64,000 nt of DNA from Chryseobacterium sp. OSA05B (lineage in GTDB: Bacteria > Bacteroidota > Bacteroidia > Flavobacteriales > Weeksellaceae), in contig NZ_JAHXYH010000005.1 of NCBI RefSeq assembly GCF_019970065.1, positions 186,001 to 250,000 of the forward strand. Reading direction: 5' to 3'. The position numbers and the translations under genes were made by a program. The notes under the pieces are model-generated. The model ran no database searches, was not told where the DNA came from, and worked only from the letters and a program-made list of their open reading frames with translations. This document shows, piece after piece, positions 1 through 7,792 of the stretch (its first letter is position 1; each line of letters opens with the position of its first letter).

Positions 1-11
1 TATTACAAAAT

Positions 12-39
12 ACGGCAAACAAAAATTATCGCTTGCCGT
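12..39 (-). terminator. Probable terminator of eno
   Basis: A 7-base-pair inverted repeat (ACGGCAA / TTGCCGT) lies 16 bases past the enolase stop codon and is followed on the minus strand by ATTTTG. It is a weak intrinsic terminator, and nothing else explains the symmetry. Confidence 0.55.
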
Positions 40-54
40 TATTTATAAATTCAA

Positions 55-1347
55 TTATCTTTTAATTTTGAATGCATCTAATCCAGGGAAATAAGCAGTA
101 TCACCCAATGCTTCTTCAATTCTTAACAGCTGGTTGTACTTCGCCATTCTGTCTGATCTTGAAGCAGATCCTGTTTTGATCTGTCCGCAGTTCATCGCTA
201 CTGCAAGGTCAGCAATGGTAGCATCTTCAGTTTCTCCCGATCTGTGAGACATTACTGAAGTGAACTTGTTGTTCTGAGCCATTTGTACAGCATCCATAGT
301 TTCGGTAAGAGAACCGATCTGGTTTACTTTTACAAGGATAGAGTTAGCAATACCTTCTTTTACTCCTCTTGACAGTCTTTCAACGTTGGTTACGAATAAA
401 TCATCCCCTACAAGCTGTACTCTGTCACCGATTTTATCTGTAAGCATTTTCCAACCTTCCCAGTCGTTTTCCTGCATACCGTCTTCGATAGAGATGATAG
501 GATATTTAGCAGCTAATTCAGCAAGGTAAGAAACCTGCTCGCTGCTAGAGAACTGAGCTGCATCCGGAGTCTGGAATTTTCTGTAATCGTAGATTCCGTC
601 TTTGTAGAATTCTGAAGCTGCACAGTCCAGTGCCAGCATGATATCGTCACCAGGCTTATAACCCGCTTTTTCGATCGCCTGAAGCAATGTATCCAAAGCA
701 TCTTCAGTTCCTTTGAACGTAGGAGCAAAACCTCCTTCGTCACCTACCGCAGTAGAAAGACCTCTTGAATGAAGAATAGATTTCAGGTTGTGGAAGATTT
801 CAGTTCCTTTTCTCAATGAATCAGAGAAAGATTCTGCTTTTACCGGCATGATCATGAATTCCTGGAATGCGATAGGCGCATCAGAGTGAGATCCACCGTT
901 AATAACATTCATCATAGGAACAGGAAGGGTGTTGGCATTCACACCTCCTACATATTTATATAAAGGAATTCTCAATTCAGCAGCAGCCGCTTTTGCTACA
1001 GCCAGAGAAACTCCTAAAATTGCATTAGCACCCAGGTTTCCTTTGTTGGCAGTTCCATCAAGATCAATCATGATCTGATCGATAAAGTTCTGCTCAAAAA
1101 CCGGTTGTCCAATTAAGTTTTCTGCAATGACTTCTTTTACATTTTCTACAGCTTTCAGGACGCCTTTACCCATATAATCTGAACCACCGTCACGTAATTC
1201 CACTGCTTCATGTTCACCCGTAGATGCTCCTGAAGGCACTGCAGCACGTCCCATGGCACCGCTTTCCGTAAATACATCTACTTCAATGGTAGGATTACCT
1301 CTGGAATCCAAAATTTGTCTCGCTTCTATAAAAGAAATTGCACTCAT
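55..1347 (-). CDS. eno: Enolase (2-phosphoglycerate dehydratase)
   Basis: This enzyme converts 2-phosphoglycerate to phosphoenolpyruvate in glycolysis and acts in the cytoplasm. The 430-residue length is normal for bacterial enolases. Visible family features are the N-terminal DSRGNPT segment (about residue 15), the metal-site stretch GDDLFVTN (about 315) and SHRSGETED near residue 367, which carries conserved substrate-site residues. The start ATG is preceded at 5 bases by AAAACTAA, a motif seen before several genes here. In many Flavobacteriia eno lies close to rplQ; here the two are separated by about 6 kb of other genes. Identification is secure. Confidence 0.98.
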   Translation of the reverse strand: MSAISFIEARQILDSRGNPTIEVDVFTESGAMGRAAVPSGASTGEHEAVELRDGGSDYMGKGVLKAVENVKEVIAENLIGQPVFEQNFIDQIMIDLDGTANKGNLGANAILGVSLAVAKAAAAELRIPLYKYVGGVNANTLPVPMMNVINGGSHSDAPIAFQEFMIMPVKAESFSDSLRKGTEIFHNLKSILHSRGLSTAVGDEGGFAPTFKGTEDALDTLLQAIEKAGYKPGDDIMLALDCAASEFYKDGIYDYRKFQTPDAAQFSSSEQVSYLAELAAKYPIISIEDGMQENDWEGWKMLTDKIGDRVQLVGDDLFVTNVERLSRGVKEGIANSILVKVNQIGSLTETMDAVQMAQNNKFTSVMSHRSGETEDATIADLAVAMNCGQIKTGSASRSDRMAKYNQLLRIEEALGDTAYFPGLDAFKIKR

Positions 1348-1412
1348 ATTGTTTAGTTTTAAACCATCAGCAAATGCTTCAGGCTGTTTTTATTAATAAT
1401 TATACTTGATCA

Positions 1413-1420
1413 CAAATTTA
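1413..1420 (-). promoter_or_regulatory. Candidate -7 element for eno
   Basis: On the minus strand this reads TAAATTTG, matching the Bacteroidota -7 consensus TAnnTTTG, 65 bases before the eno start. I see no TTG at the expected -33 distance, so the call rests on one element. Confidence 0.4.
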
Positions 1421-1478
1421 ATGAAAAAACTAACCTGATGAAAAAAACAGAGCTTTAATATTTGGTAATAAATCATAA

Positions 1479-1505
1479 ATTCTCCAACCTTGTTGATTGG
1501 AGAAT
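1479..1505 (-). terminator. Stem-loop downstream of the pYEATS gene
   Basis: There is a perfect 9-base inverted repeat, ATTCTCCAA with TTGGAGAAT, separated by 9 bases and 35 bases past the stop of the minus-strand membrane gene. The downstream T-run is poor (TTTATG), so it may be a weak terminator or an mRNA 3'-end stabiliser. Confidence 0.45.
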
Positions 1506-1539
1506 GGGTATGAAAAATTTGGAGCTAATTTCTTTTATA

Positions 1540-2595
1540 TTATCTGTTTCTAAAATCTTCCGGGAAATTTTCCAGTTTCTCAAGATCAAGTTCTAAATGG
1601 GTATTCCCGTTATCCGTAATTGCTCCTATGGTAAACGCTCCATAAGCAGGAATTTTGTATTCTACTACTTTCTTCCCATTTCCTTCAAGATGGATGATGG
1701 ATTTAGCAAAAGAATTATGCAGAAATAAGTAAACATCACTATTTAAATCCCCTTCTACGGAAGAGACCTTTATGATCAGATTCAGGACACCTGGAAGATT
1801 GGAATGGTCATAATCTGCGGTAAGCGATTTTCCATTGACCCTGCTCTTTCCTCCGAATCTTCCTTTCTGCGGATCATTGGAATGAGTAATCGGTGGTAGC
1901 CATGAGATTAATAATGCACTTTGATCCAGTGCACTGGTTCCAATCTCAGTGAAACTTTTGCTTTCCACGGCATCTTTCAGCTGAATAGATTCACTTACTT
2001 TATAATTATTCAGAGATGTAGTCAATTCTTTTTCCTTCCCTTTAATTTCCTTACTCAGTTCCTGGATCTCATTATTTTTCTGATTCATCGTTTCTTTGGT
2101 AATAATCTTTGACATCAGCAGGTCTATAAACCTCATACCGGCACACGCGGCAAGCAGACAATAAGCAGTCCAGATCATATAATCTGTGGCAACGGATTTT
2201 TCTTTTTCTTCCGTTTTTTTACCTCCATCAGGCTTCGTAGATACGGGTTGAGCTCCTGTGTTATTATTGGACGGCGTAGTTTGTATAGAATCATTTTTTA
2301 CCAAACTGTAATTTGCGGCCTTAGGAACGGGTTTTCCTGATGGCTTGGTCTCTGTTGGAGGTACCTTTACCGGAATATGAATTTCCTGCAATAGTTTGCT
2401 GTCTGCAAATTTCAGAAACAAGGGTACAAGGACCGTCGCAGCCAATCCAAAAAGGATACAGACTCCTATAGGCCGTAATTTTATTATGGTGGTACTTTCA
2501 GCTTCTCTTTGTGCATTGGCATCTGAATAAAAATTGACAATTCCTCCAAAAATACCTGTTGCAGCCATAATGATTACGATATAATACAATGACAT
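1540..2595 (-). CDS. Membrane protein with probable C-terminal pYEATS domain
   Basis: The 351-residue protein has two N-terminal membrane segments (about residues 3-20 and 43-62), a Pro/Lys/Thr-rich linker and a third hydrophobic stretch (about 140-160). A charged coiled-coil region (about 170-200) and a beta-rich C-terminal domain follow. The C-terminus, with AYGAFTIGAITDNG followed by LELDLEKL, resembles the prokaryotic YEATS (pYEATS) domain, which is linked in the literature to signalling or conflict proteins. I infer a membrane-anchored sensor with a ligand-binding tail. It lies 79 bases behind the serine protease gene and probably shares its transcript. AAAACTAA precedes the ATG by 5 bases. 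The domain name is from memory of the family pattern and is not certain. Confidence 0.6.
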   Translation of the reverse strand: MSLYYIVIIMAATGIFGGIVNFYSDANAQREAESTTIIKLRPIGVCILFGLAATVLVPLFLKFADSKLLQEIHIPVKVPPTETKPSGKPVPKAANYSLVKNDSIQTTPSNNNTGAQPVSTKPDGGKKTEEKEKSVATDYMIWTAYCLLAACAGMRFIDLLMSKIITKETMNQKNNEIQELSKEIKGKEKELTTSLNNYKVSESIQLKDAVESKSFTEIGTSALDQSALLISWLPPITHSNDPQKGRFGGKSRVNGKSLTADYDHSNLPGVLNLIIKVSSVEGDLNSDVYLFLHNSFAKSIIHLEGNGKKVVEYKIPAYGAFTIGAITDNGNTHLELDLEKLENFPEDFRNR

Positions 2596-2674
2596 GGTGA
2601 TTAGTTTTTATGGTTATTGGTATTAGTTTATATCTTATTGTAGACGAAATTCCATTTGTAGATGGGTAATATCA

Positions 2675-3529
2675 TTACAGTCTTGACCATTCAGCCCATC
2701 TTTGAAAAAAGTAATCTCTTACTCTAACCGCTTTATTCGGGCAGCCTCCATAGCCATGAACGCCTACTACTGAACGAACCGGAGCATTTACATAAACAGG
2801 GCTTCCACTTTGCCCTCCTTCTGTGTCAATCATATATTCAAGCATGTAGTCGGTCACATTAGTTGGTGCTCCGGCATTAAACCATTGGGTTCCTCGGGGT
2901 TTATCTTTTGGATATCCTGAATTATTCAGAATGGTAGAAGTTTTCAATTCGGAATAGCCAAAATAACCGCCGACTCTGTTAAAAAGCGTATTGTCCGGAA
3001 GAATAATAGCGCCATGATCAAAATCAGAATTTTCATTCCGGATAAATTCTTCCATGGTTCTGAAATTGGTACTCACCTGTGATCCAAACGGTGCATCTCC
3101 TCCGTCACGACCGGGAATAACCTGAACTGAACGAACCCAGCCTCCGGCATTTTTTATAAAAACGCAGTGGCCACTCGTAATAATACATCTTTTGTTAATA
3201 AAAAAACCGGTACCGATGTATTGCCCTCCATTGCTTGCCGTAATAATCAAACTGCATATGTATCTGTACGGTACATTCTGAGGGTTGACCATTACCCTGT
3301 CATCGTTGCCACAAGTGCTTTCCGGCAGGAATGAGTCAATGTGCGGAATATTCACAATATCATCTGATAAAGCTTCAAGCCAGTCTGCATTACGTAATTT
3401 AAATCCCTGAACTTCTTCCAGAGTATTGGTATCAAGCCCCTCTACCTGAGAAAAGGGTGATGGTAGCGTTTTGTTTTCAAACTCTGCCAGTTCACCTGTA
3501 TTTGATACTGAAAAAAAATGATTATCCAT
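2675..3529 (-). CDS. Trypsin-like serine protease without signal peptide
   Basis: This 284-residue protein has the chymotrypsin/V8-like fold signature. It shows ITSGHC with the catalytic His at about residue 121, a probable Asp in DFDHGA at about 171, and EGGQSGSPVY with the nucleophile Ser at about 241. Residues 1-85 are an acidic N-terminal extension that could act as a pro-region or docking segment. No signal peptide or lipobox is visible, so the enzyme is predicted to be cytoplasmic, unlike the secreted V8-type enzymes it resembles. The promoter region carries a palindrome also found before the response-regulator gene. The pYEATS membrane protein lies directly downstream. Its substrate is unknown. 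Confidence 0.8.
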   Translation of the reverse strand: MDNHFFSVSNTGELAEFENKTLPSPFSQVEGLDTNTLEEVQGFKLRNADWLEALSDDIVNIPHIDSFLPESTCGNDDRVMVNPQNVPYRYICSLIITASNGGQYIGTGFFINKRCIITSGHCVFIKNAGGWVRSVQVIPGRDGGDAPFGSQVSTNFRTMEEFIRNENSDFDHGAIILPDNTLFNRVGGYFGYSELKTSTILNNSGYPKDKPRGTQWFNAGAPTNVTDYMLEYMIDTEGGQSGSPVYVNAPVRSVVGVHGYGGCPNKAVRVRDYFFQRWAEWSRL

Positions 3530-3550
3530 TGTAATTAGTTTTTATTTCAG

Positions 3551-3599
3551 TAAAGTTCAGCTTAAAAATTTCTCATGTCAATTACACAAAAGGGTGATT
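3551..3599 (-). promoter_or_regulatory. Candidate promoter and operator of the protease gene
   Basis: A palindrome-like 20-mer at 3580-3599 (AATTACAC, 4-base centre, GGGTGATT) sits 51 bases before the start codon. It overlaps a TTG (3579-3581), which is followed after 20 bases by GAACTTTA on the minus strand. The same arrangement precedes the response-regulator operon at 6557-6605, which suggests a common regulator. Confidence 0.5.
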
Positions 3600-3626
3600 A
3601 AAGCGAAAATGGTCCTGTATAAAAGT

Positions 3627-4415
3627 CTAAATGGTAACTCTGAAAAGTATCTGAGTTCCGGGTACATTTTTTAAAATATGGTATTCTCCGTTTTGCTCCT
3701 GCATTCTTCGTTTCATATTTCTCAACCCGTTTCCTTCGGGATGCCCTTCAGGAATTCCGGATCCGTCATCTGAAATTTTCATGGAAAAGACATTATTCAC
3801 CTGTGAGAAAGACAGTTTCAACGTATTCGCGAGACTGTGTTTATAGGCGTTATTAATGGCTTCTTTTAAGCATAAAAACATATTCCTCCTCAATTCTGTA
3901 GAAATTGGAGTTTCTGACAGGACGTCCACACTTTCCGACCATAATTTGATTTTTGTTTTTTTCAGGAAGCTATCCGCGTATTGAATGGCATAATCTATAA
4001 AGCTTCCCAGGGTATCATTTCCTGAATTCAGACTCCAAAGCATTTCCCTCATGGAAAGATTCATTTCCTCGGAAGTTTTCAGAAGTTCGTCAATGTCATT
4101 TTGCAGATCGTCATCTTCGGCCTTCTGTTTCAGGAATTCTGCCTGCAATTTCAGCGCTGAAATGCCGGCTCCCAGATCGTCATGCATATCGTGGGAAATA
4201 CGTTCGCGTTCCTGTTCTATGGACTTTTGCTTTTCGAGCTCTTTCTGGAGGAGCTGGTTTTGGTATTCTGCTTCTTTGAGCTTTTGTTGCTGAATAAAAA
4301 AGACCTGTTTTTTATTATACAAAACAACAATTAAAACAATAAAGACGACAAAAGTTATGAGCAGAATAACTGCAATAATATAAGTCAGCCTTATTGTATC
4401 TGGCAACTGTTTCAT
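3627..4415 (-). CDS. Sensor histidine kinase, HisKA_3 (NarL/LuxR-partner) class
   Basis: The 262-residue kinase has one N-terminal membrane segment (about residues 11-32), a coiled-coil (about 38-72), a HisKA_3 dimerisation region ERERISHDMHDDLGAG with phospho-acceptor His at about 78, and a HATPase domain. The ATPase domain shows the N-box EAINNAYKH and the G-box DDGSGIP. There is no sizeable extracellular domain, so sensing must occur in the membrane or through a partner. The start overlaps the stop of the upstream membrane gene by 4 bases (ATGA type), which implies translational coupling. It probably phosphorylates the LuxR-type regulator encoded first in the operon. Confidence 0.9.
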   Translation of the reverse strand: MKQLPDTIRLTYIIAVILLITFVVFIVLIVVLYNKKQVFFIQQQKLKEAEYQNQLLQKELEKQKSIEQERERISHDMHDDLGAGISALKLQAEFLKQKAEDDDLQNDIDELLKTSEEMNLSMREMLWSLNSGNDTLGSFIDYAIQYADSFLKKTKIKLWSESVDVLSETPISTELRRNMFLCLKEAINNAYKHSLANTLKLSFSQVNNVFSMKISDDGSGIPEGHPEGNGLRNMKRRMQEQNGEYHILKNVPGTQILFRVTI

Positions 4416-5059
4416 ATTTGTGTTTTTGTTTTGCTGCTGTATTCAAATTTTCTTAAAGCTATGTAGAAGAGAGTATACATCACTGTATTTACACCATACT
4501 GGATTGTTTTTAAAATAGTAAGGAAATCGGGATCATTATCCTTAAGAAAAAACATGGGTATAGATCGGAAAATAAAAAAAATGCTCCAAAACAATATCCC
4601 ACAAGAAACCCAGAAATGCGGATCATCAATGATTCTCTTTTCATCAAAATTTTTAAGTCTCAGATAAAACCACACCAATGCCGTAATTATAAAATAAAAA
4701 CAAACCAGTATTCCAATTTTGTTTTCATAGTTTTCACCATAAAATTTTGTACATAAGCCTATGTATAAACATATTGCTATCATAATACCTAACGATATTC
4801 TTTTCAATCTTTCTGAAAAAATCGTTGCGTAATAGCGATAAAAAAACAGAATTAAAAAAATACTGTAATAATTGAAGAGGTAGGCAAAATCAAACTCTCC
4901 TCTATATATTTTATAATGTCCGTAAAGCTCCAGCCCCAATGTGAGAAGAAGATAAACCACAAAATAGTTTTGGCTGGAAAGACCATTCTTCCCAGCTAAA
5001 ACCATTGATCTCACAGTATCTATGAACAGTACTGTAATGTATAATATCTGAATAAACAT
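4412..5059 (-). CDS. Polytopic membrane protein of unknown function
   Basis: This is a strongly hydrophobic protein of 215 residues with about six to seven predicted membrane helices and no domain I recognise. I chose the ATG at 5059, which gives MFIQILYITV and begins one base after the upstream stop codon. An earlier ATG at 5152 would overlap the upstream gene by 92 bases and add a charged, unlikely leader. Its position between an unknown soluble protein and the kinase, with a 4-base overlap into the kinase, suggests that it is the membrane sensing partner of a kinase that has little sensor domain of its own. Confidence 0.7.
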   Translation of the reverse strand: MFIQILYITVLFIDTVRSMVLAGKNGLSSQNYFVVYLLLTLGLELYGHYKIYRGEFDFAYLFNYYSIFLILFFYRYYATIFSERLKRISLGIMIAICLYIGLCTKFYGENYENKIGILVCFYFIITALVWFYLRLKNFDEKRIIDDPHFWVSCGILFWSIFFIFRSIPMFFLKDNDPDFLTILKTIQYGVNTVMYTLFYIALRKFEYSSKTKTQI

Positions 5060-5060
5060 T

Positions 5061-5900
5061 TTACGGATATAGTGAGCCCATATCGAAATAACCTTCTTTT
5101 TCTTTCTTATCATCAGGCATATACATACCGAGTATTGTAAGCCTCTTTTCATGTTTCAGATAAGCCTCCTTATAATCATCTTCGGCAAAATCATAACCCG
5201 TGTCTTTGAAATGCTGGACAATAACAGCGAACTCTATCACCTCACCAGGAATAAATTTTAATGAATCATAAAGCTGCCCCTTACTATTCGTTTCAGTAAA
5301 TATGTCATGTATATCATCCCAAGTATAATATACATGATATGTAGGCACTACGGGATGACTGTATGCGGCCATGTCCGTGAATGCCTTTTCAGCTTTGTAA
5401 TTTCCAACAAGATTTTCTAAAATACTGCCATCAATCATGTCATTCTCCAGCACAAAATCATGATCTAGATTAAAAATCACATAATGTTCATTAGCAGGAT
5501 TGTCACTATTATCTATTGGAGTGGCAATAAAATACAGAAGTTTCCCTGCAGTGGTAGGAATACCTGTTTGACCTGTCAGGTTCATATAATCTAGTCTGTC
5601 AATAAAAACAAAATCAAATTTAATTCCCTTTCCAATAGATTTATATTTACTGTGAAGGGTTTTTAATATATCTATTTTTACAAAATAGCTATCTAAATAA
5701 GGTTTACTGGCTTCATCATTGCCAAAGCACTTCAAAACCCCTTTCCTTGCCTGATATTTGAACATGACACCCACATCATGATCCATATCTGTTTCAGCCA
5801 TAGGAACAAAAATTCCTATCTTTTCAGACACTAAATTCTCAAGTTTGTTACCAACAGCCTCGGTTCCATACACCGGGTCTCTTAATTCTAATGTTTCCAT
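5061..5900 (-). CDS. Conserved hypothetical protein in a two-component operon
   Basis: The 279-residue soluble protein has no signal peptide and no domain I recognise. The ATG at 5900 is preferred over a GTG at 5906. It is preceded by AAAACTAA, which overlaps the stop codon of the response-regulator gene, so the two genes are almost fused. The sequence is rich in aromatic and acidic residues (FVFIDRLDY, VIFNLDHDF), as expected of a compact mixed alpha/beta fold. The position between regulator and membrane protein suggests a role in signal input or a regulated output of the same system. Function is unassigned. Confidence 0.7.
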   Translation of the reverse strand: METLELRDPVYGTEAVGNKLENLVSEKIGIFVPMAETDMDHDVGVMFKYQARKGVLKCFGNDEASKPYLDSYFVKIDILKTLHSKYKSIGKGIKFDFVFIDRLDYMNLTGQTGIPTTAGKLLYFIATPIDNSDNPANEHYVIFNLDHDFVLENDMIDGSILENLVGNYKAEKAFTDMAAYSHPVVPTYHVYYTWDDIHDIFTETNSKGQLYDSLKFIPGEVIEFAVIVQHFKDTGYDFAEDDYKEAYLKHEKRLTILGMYMPDDKKEKEGYFDMGSLYP

Positions 5901-5906
5901 AGTCAC

Positions 5907-6539
5907 TTAGTTTTTAAAATGGTTAAATTTATTGATTGCCTCTACCTTATTGCTTACATGCAGCTTTCGGTAAATGTTTCCTACGTGTTTTTTTACGGTG
6001 TCAATGCTGATGAACTTCTGGTCGGCAATTTCTTTGTATAAAAGTCCCTGTGAAAGAAGTTCAAGAATTTCCTTTTCACGCTCTGTGAGATCATCAAACT
6101 CTTTAGTTTCGGGAAGTTTTTTTTCGAAGTGACTCAAAACTCTTCGGGCAATAGACAGACTCATAGGTGCACCACCATTATAAACATCCCGAATGGAAGA
6201 AAGTATTTTATCCATACTTTCACCTTTGATGAGATAACCCATCGCACCGGCTTTTAAAGAATTGAAAATCTTTTCATCATCTTCAAAACTGGTACACATG
6301 ATGAACTGCGTTTCAGGCATTTCTTTTCTGAGCTTTTCGATGATTTCAATGCCTAGCATATCCTGCAGCTGGATATCCATCATCACCACATCCGGAGCAA
6401 TATCGGGGAGATTTTTCAGGGCATCATTCCCGTCAAAGAACTGGGCGGCCACCTTCATGTCATCCTGGTAATTGATGACTTTCTTCAACGCATTGTTGTA
6501 GTTCTTTTCGTCTTCTACTATGGCGATGGAAATGCTCAT
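5907..6539 (-). CDS. LuxR/NarL-family response regulator
   Basis: The 210-residue protein has an N-terminal receiver domain with acidic pocket VEDE (about residues 8-11), phospho-acceptor Asp55 in MMDIQL and the conserved Lys near residue 105 (LIKGES). The C-terminal GerE/LuxR helix-turn-helix contains LTEREKEILELLSQG and VKKHVGNIYRKL. I use the ATG at 6539 (MSISIAIVED) rather than 6587, because the receiver fold begins there and the longer version adds a non-conserved leader. It is the first gene of a four-gene operon ending with its likely kinase. A perfect palindrome 47 bases upstream may be its own binding site. Confidence 0.93.
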   Translation of the reverse strand: MSISIAIVEDEKNYNNALKKVINYQDDMKVAAQFFDGNDALKNLPDIAPDVVMMDIQLQDMLGIEIIEKLRKEMPETQFIMCTSFEDDEKIFNSLKAGAMGYLIKGESMDKILSSIRDVYNGGAPMSLSIARRVLSHFEKKLPETKEFDDLTEREKEILELLSQGLLYKEIADQKFISIDTVKKHVGNIYRKLHVSNKVEAINKFNHFKN

Positions 6540-6556
6540 TGTTTTTTTGTTTAAGA

Positions 6557-6605
6557 CAAATTTCGTAAGAAAACAAGGCGGAATCAATTACACTTTTGTG
6601 TAATT
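6557..6605 (-). promoter_or_regulatory. Candidate autoregulated promoter with perfect palindrome
   Basis: A perfect 20-base palindrome (AATTACAC, TTTT, GTGTAATT) occupies 6586-6605. It overlaps a TTG (6585-6587) followed after 20 bases by GAAATTTG on the minus strand, the likely -33/-7 pair of the response-regulator operon. The match to the motif at 3580-3599 before the protease gene supports a specific operator. Confidence 0.55.
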
Positions 6606-6627
6606 TTAAGACTTGAGTTCAGGGTTA

Positions 6628-6657
6628 TTGGTTTGTTTTTTGTTTCTACTAAATTTA
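6628..6657 (+). promoter_or_regulatory. Candidate promoter of the small lipoprotein gene
   Basis: TTG at 6628-6630 is followed after 19 bases by TAAATTTA at 6650-6657, close to the Bacteroidota promoter pattern. It lies 60 bases before the start of the lipoprotein gene. Confidence 0.45.
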
Positions 6658-6717
6658 CTTAAATTTCTGTTACGATACGAAAACAATTCATTACCGATAC
6701 ATTAAAAAATAAATATC

Positions 6718-7152
6718 ATGAGAAAAAGTCTTTTAATAGCCTCTTCGGCTGTGGCATTATTATTAACGAGCTGTAAAAAAAATGAAAGCGGGAACAAAAG
6801 CGTGATCAAAATGGACAGTTCTACTACTGTGGTCACAGATAACAACGGGAAAATAGATTCTGTAACCGAAAGTTCTTCCACCATGGAAGTGAATGGGCAG
6901 AAAACTGAAAAAACAGATTTTGTATACAAAGCCACAGACGGAACTCTGGTAAAGGTGGTTTTCAAAAATGATCCTAAGGAAAGTACGGTTGCCATTACCA
7001 GCAATAAAAAAACCTTTACCCTACATAAAACTGAAACAAAAAACGGGGAAACCATCTATGAGAAAGATGATATGACCGCAAGAGTAAAAGGTGATAGCTT
7101 ACATCTGGAGCAAGGGAATAATATAATTGAACTCAAGAGAACGAAGATTTAA
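6718..7152 (+). CDS. Small lipoprotein of unknown function
   Basis: The 144-residue protein has a lipoprotein signal peptide with lipobox LLTSC and Cys at residue 19, followed by a Lys/Asn-rich linker. The body is polar and beta-rich, with Thr/Val/Lys strands such as STTVVTDNNGKIDSVTE, consistent with a small periplasmic beta sandwich. It is transcribed divergently from the response-regulator operon, with 178 bases between the starts, and ends at a bidirectional terminator facing rplQ. I do not recognise a family. The shared upstream region raises the possibility of co-control with the two-component system. Confidence 0.75.
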   Translation: MRKSLLIASSAVALLLTSCKKNESGNKSVIKMDSSTTVVTDNNGKIDSVTESSSTMEVNGQKTEKTDFVYKATDGTLVKVVFKNDPKESTVAITSNKKTFTLHKTETKNGETIYEKDDMTARVKGDSLHLEQGNNIIELKRTKI

Positions 7153-7209
7153 CCCTATCCCTGGATAACAATCGGGTGCCGGATTTTATGATTCGGGGTA
7201 CCCCAATAA

Positions 7210-7238
7210 AAAAGCCATCCGGATTTCGGATGGCTTTT
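7210..7238. terminator. Bidirectional terminator between lipoprotein gene and rplQ
   Basis: A 12-base stem (AAAAGCCATCCG / CGGATGGCTTTT) encloses a 5-base loop and has A-rich and T-rich flanks on both sides. It lies between two convergent genes and closes the whole S10-spc-alpha transcript from the minus strand. Confidence 0.9.
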
Positions 7239-7258
7239 CATTTATATCTGAATGAATA

Positions 7259-7786
7259 TTATTCTTCAGTTTTCTCTTCTGCAGAGTCTGTTGCTTCAGC
7301 CTTAGGCTCTTCAACTTTCTCTTCTGCTTTTGGAGCTTCAGCCACTACAGCTTCAACTTTTTTTGCAGTTGCAGATCTTCTGCTTCTTCTTGTAGCTTTT
7401 TTCTCCTCAGCATTAGGATTGTAAAGTTCGTTGAAATCAACTAGCTCGATAAGAGCCATGTCAGCAGCATCACCTTGTCTGAATCCAGTCTTGATGATTC
7501 TTGTATATCCACCGTTTCTTTCTGCGATTTTAGGAGCTACTGATCTGAAAAGTTCAGTAACTGCTTCTTTACTTTGAAGATATGAAAAAACAATTCTTCT
7601 ATTGTGTGTAGTATCTTCTTTTGCCTTTGTTAATAGAGGTTCAACATATACTCTTAAAGCTTTAGCTTTAGCTACAGTAGTGTTGATTCTTTTATGCTCA
7701 ATTAGAGAACAAGCCATATTAGAAAGTAAAGCACTTCTATGAGAAGCTGTTCTTCCTAAGTGATTGAATTTTTTACCGTGTCTCAT
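7259..7786 (-). CDS. rplQ: 50S ribosomal protein L17 (bL17)
   Basis: This large-subunit protein lies around the exit-tunnel side of the ribosome. The N-terminal 115 residues match L17 (MRHGKKFNHLGRTASHR). The 175-residue length exceeds the 127 of E. coli because of an Ala/Glu/Lys-rich C-terminal tail (about residues 125-175), typical of Bacteroidota L17. It is the last gene of the alpha cluster, 6 bases after rpoA, and is followed by a strong terminator. Confidence 0.97.
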   Translation of the reverse strand: MRHGKKFNHLGRTASHRSALLSNMACSLIEHKRINTTVAKAKALRVYVEPLLTKAKEDTTHNRRIVFSYLQSKEAVTELFRSVAPKIAERNGGYTRIIKTGFRQGDAADMALIELVDFNELYNPNAEEKKATRRSRRSATAKKVEAVVAEAPKAEEKVEEPKAEATDSAEEKTEE

Positions 7787-7792
7787 TATTAA

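Noticed and set aside
513..743. Open reading frame in another frame inside enolase
   Set aside because: It lies wholly within eno on the same strand, has no family resemblance and no start signal; it is a shadow of the real gene.
5060..5152. Longer version of the membrane protein before the kinase
   Set aside because: The extra 31 residues overlap the upstream gene and are charged; an ATG one base after the upstream stop gives a normal hydrophobic start.
7176..7424. Plus-strand open frame overlapping the end of rplQ
   Set aside because: It runs through the bidirectional terminator and is antisense to the low-complexity tail of rplQ; composition is Ser/Ala-rich only because it mirrors that tail.
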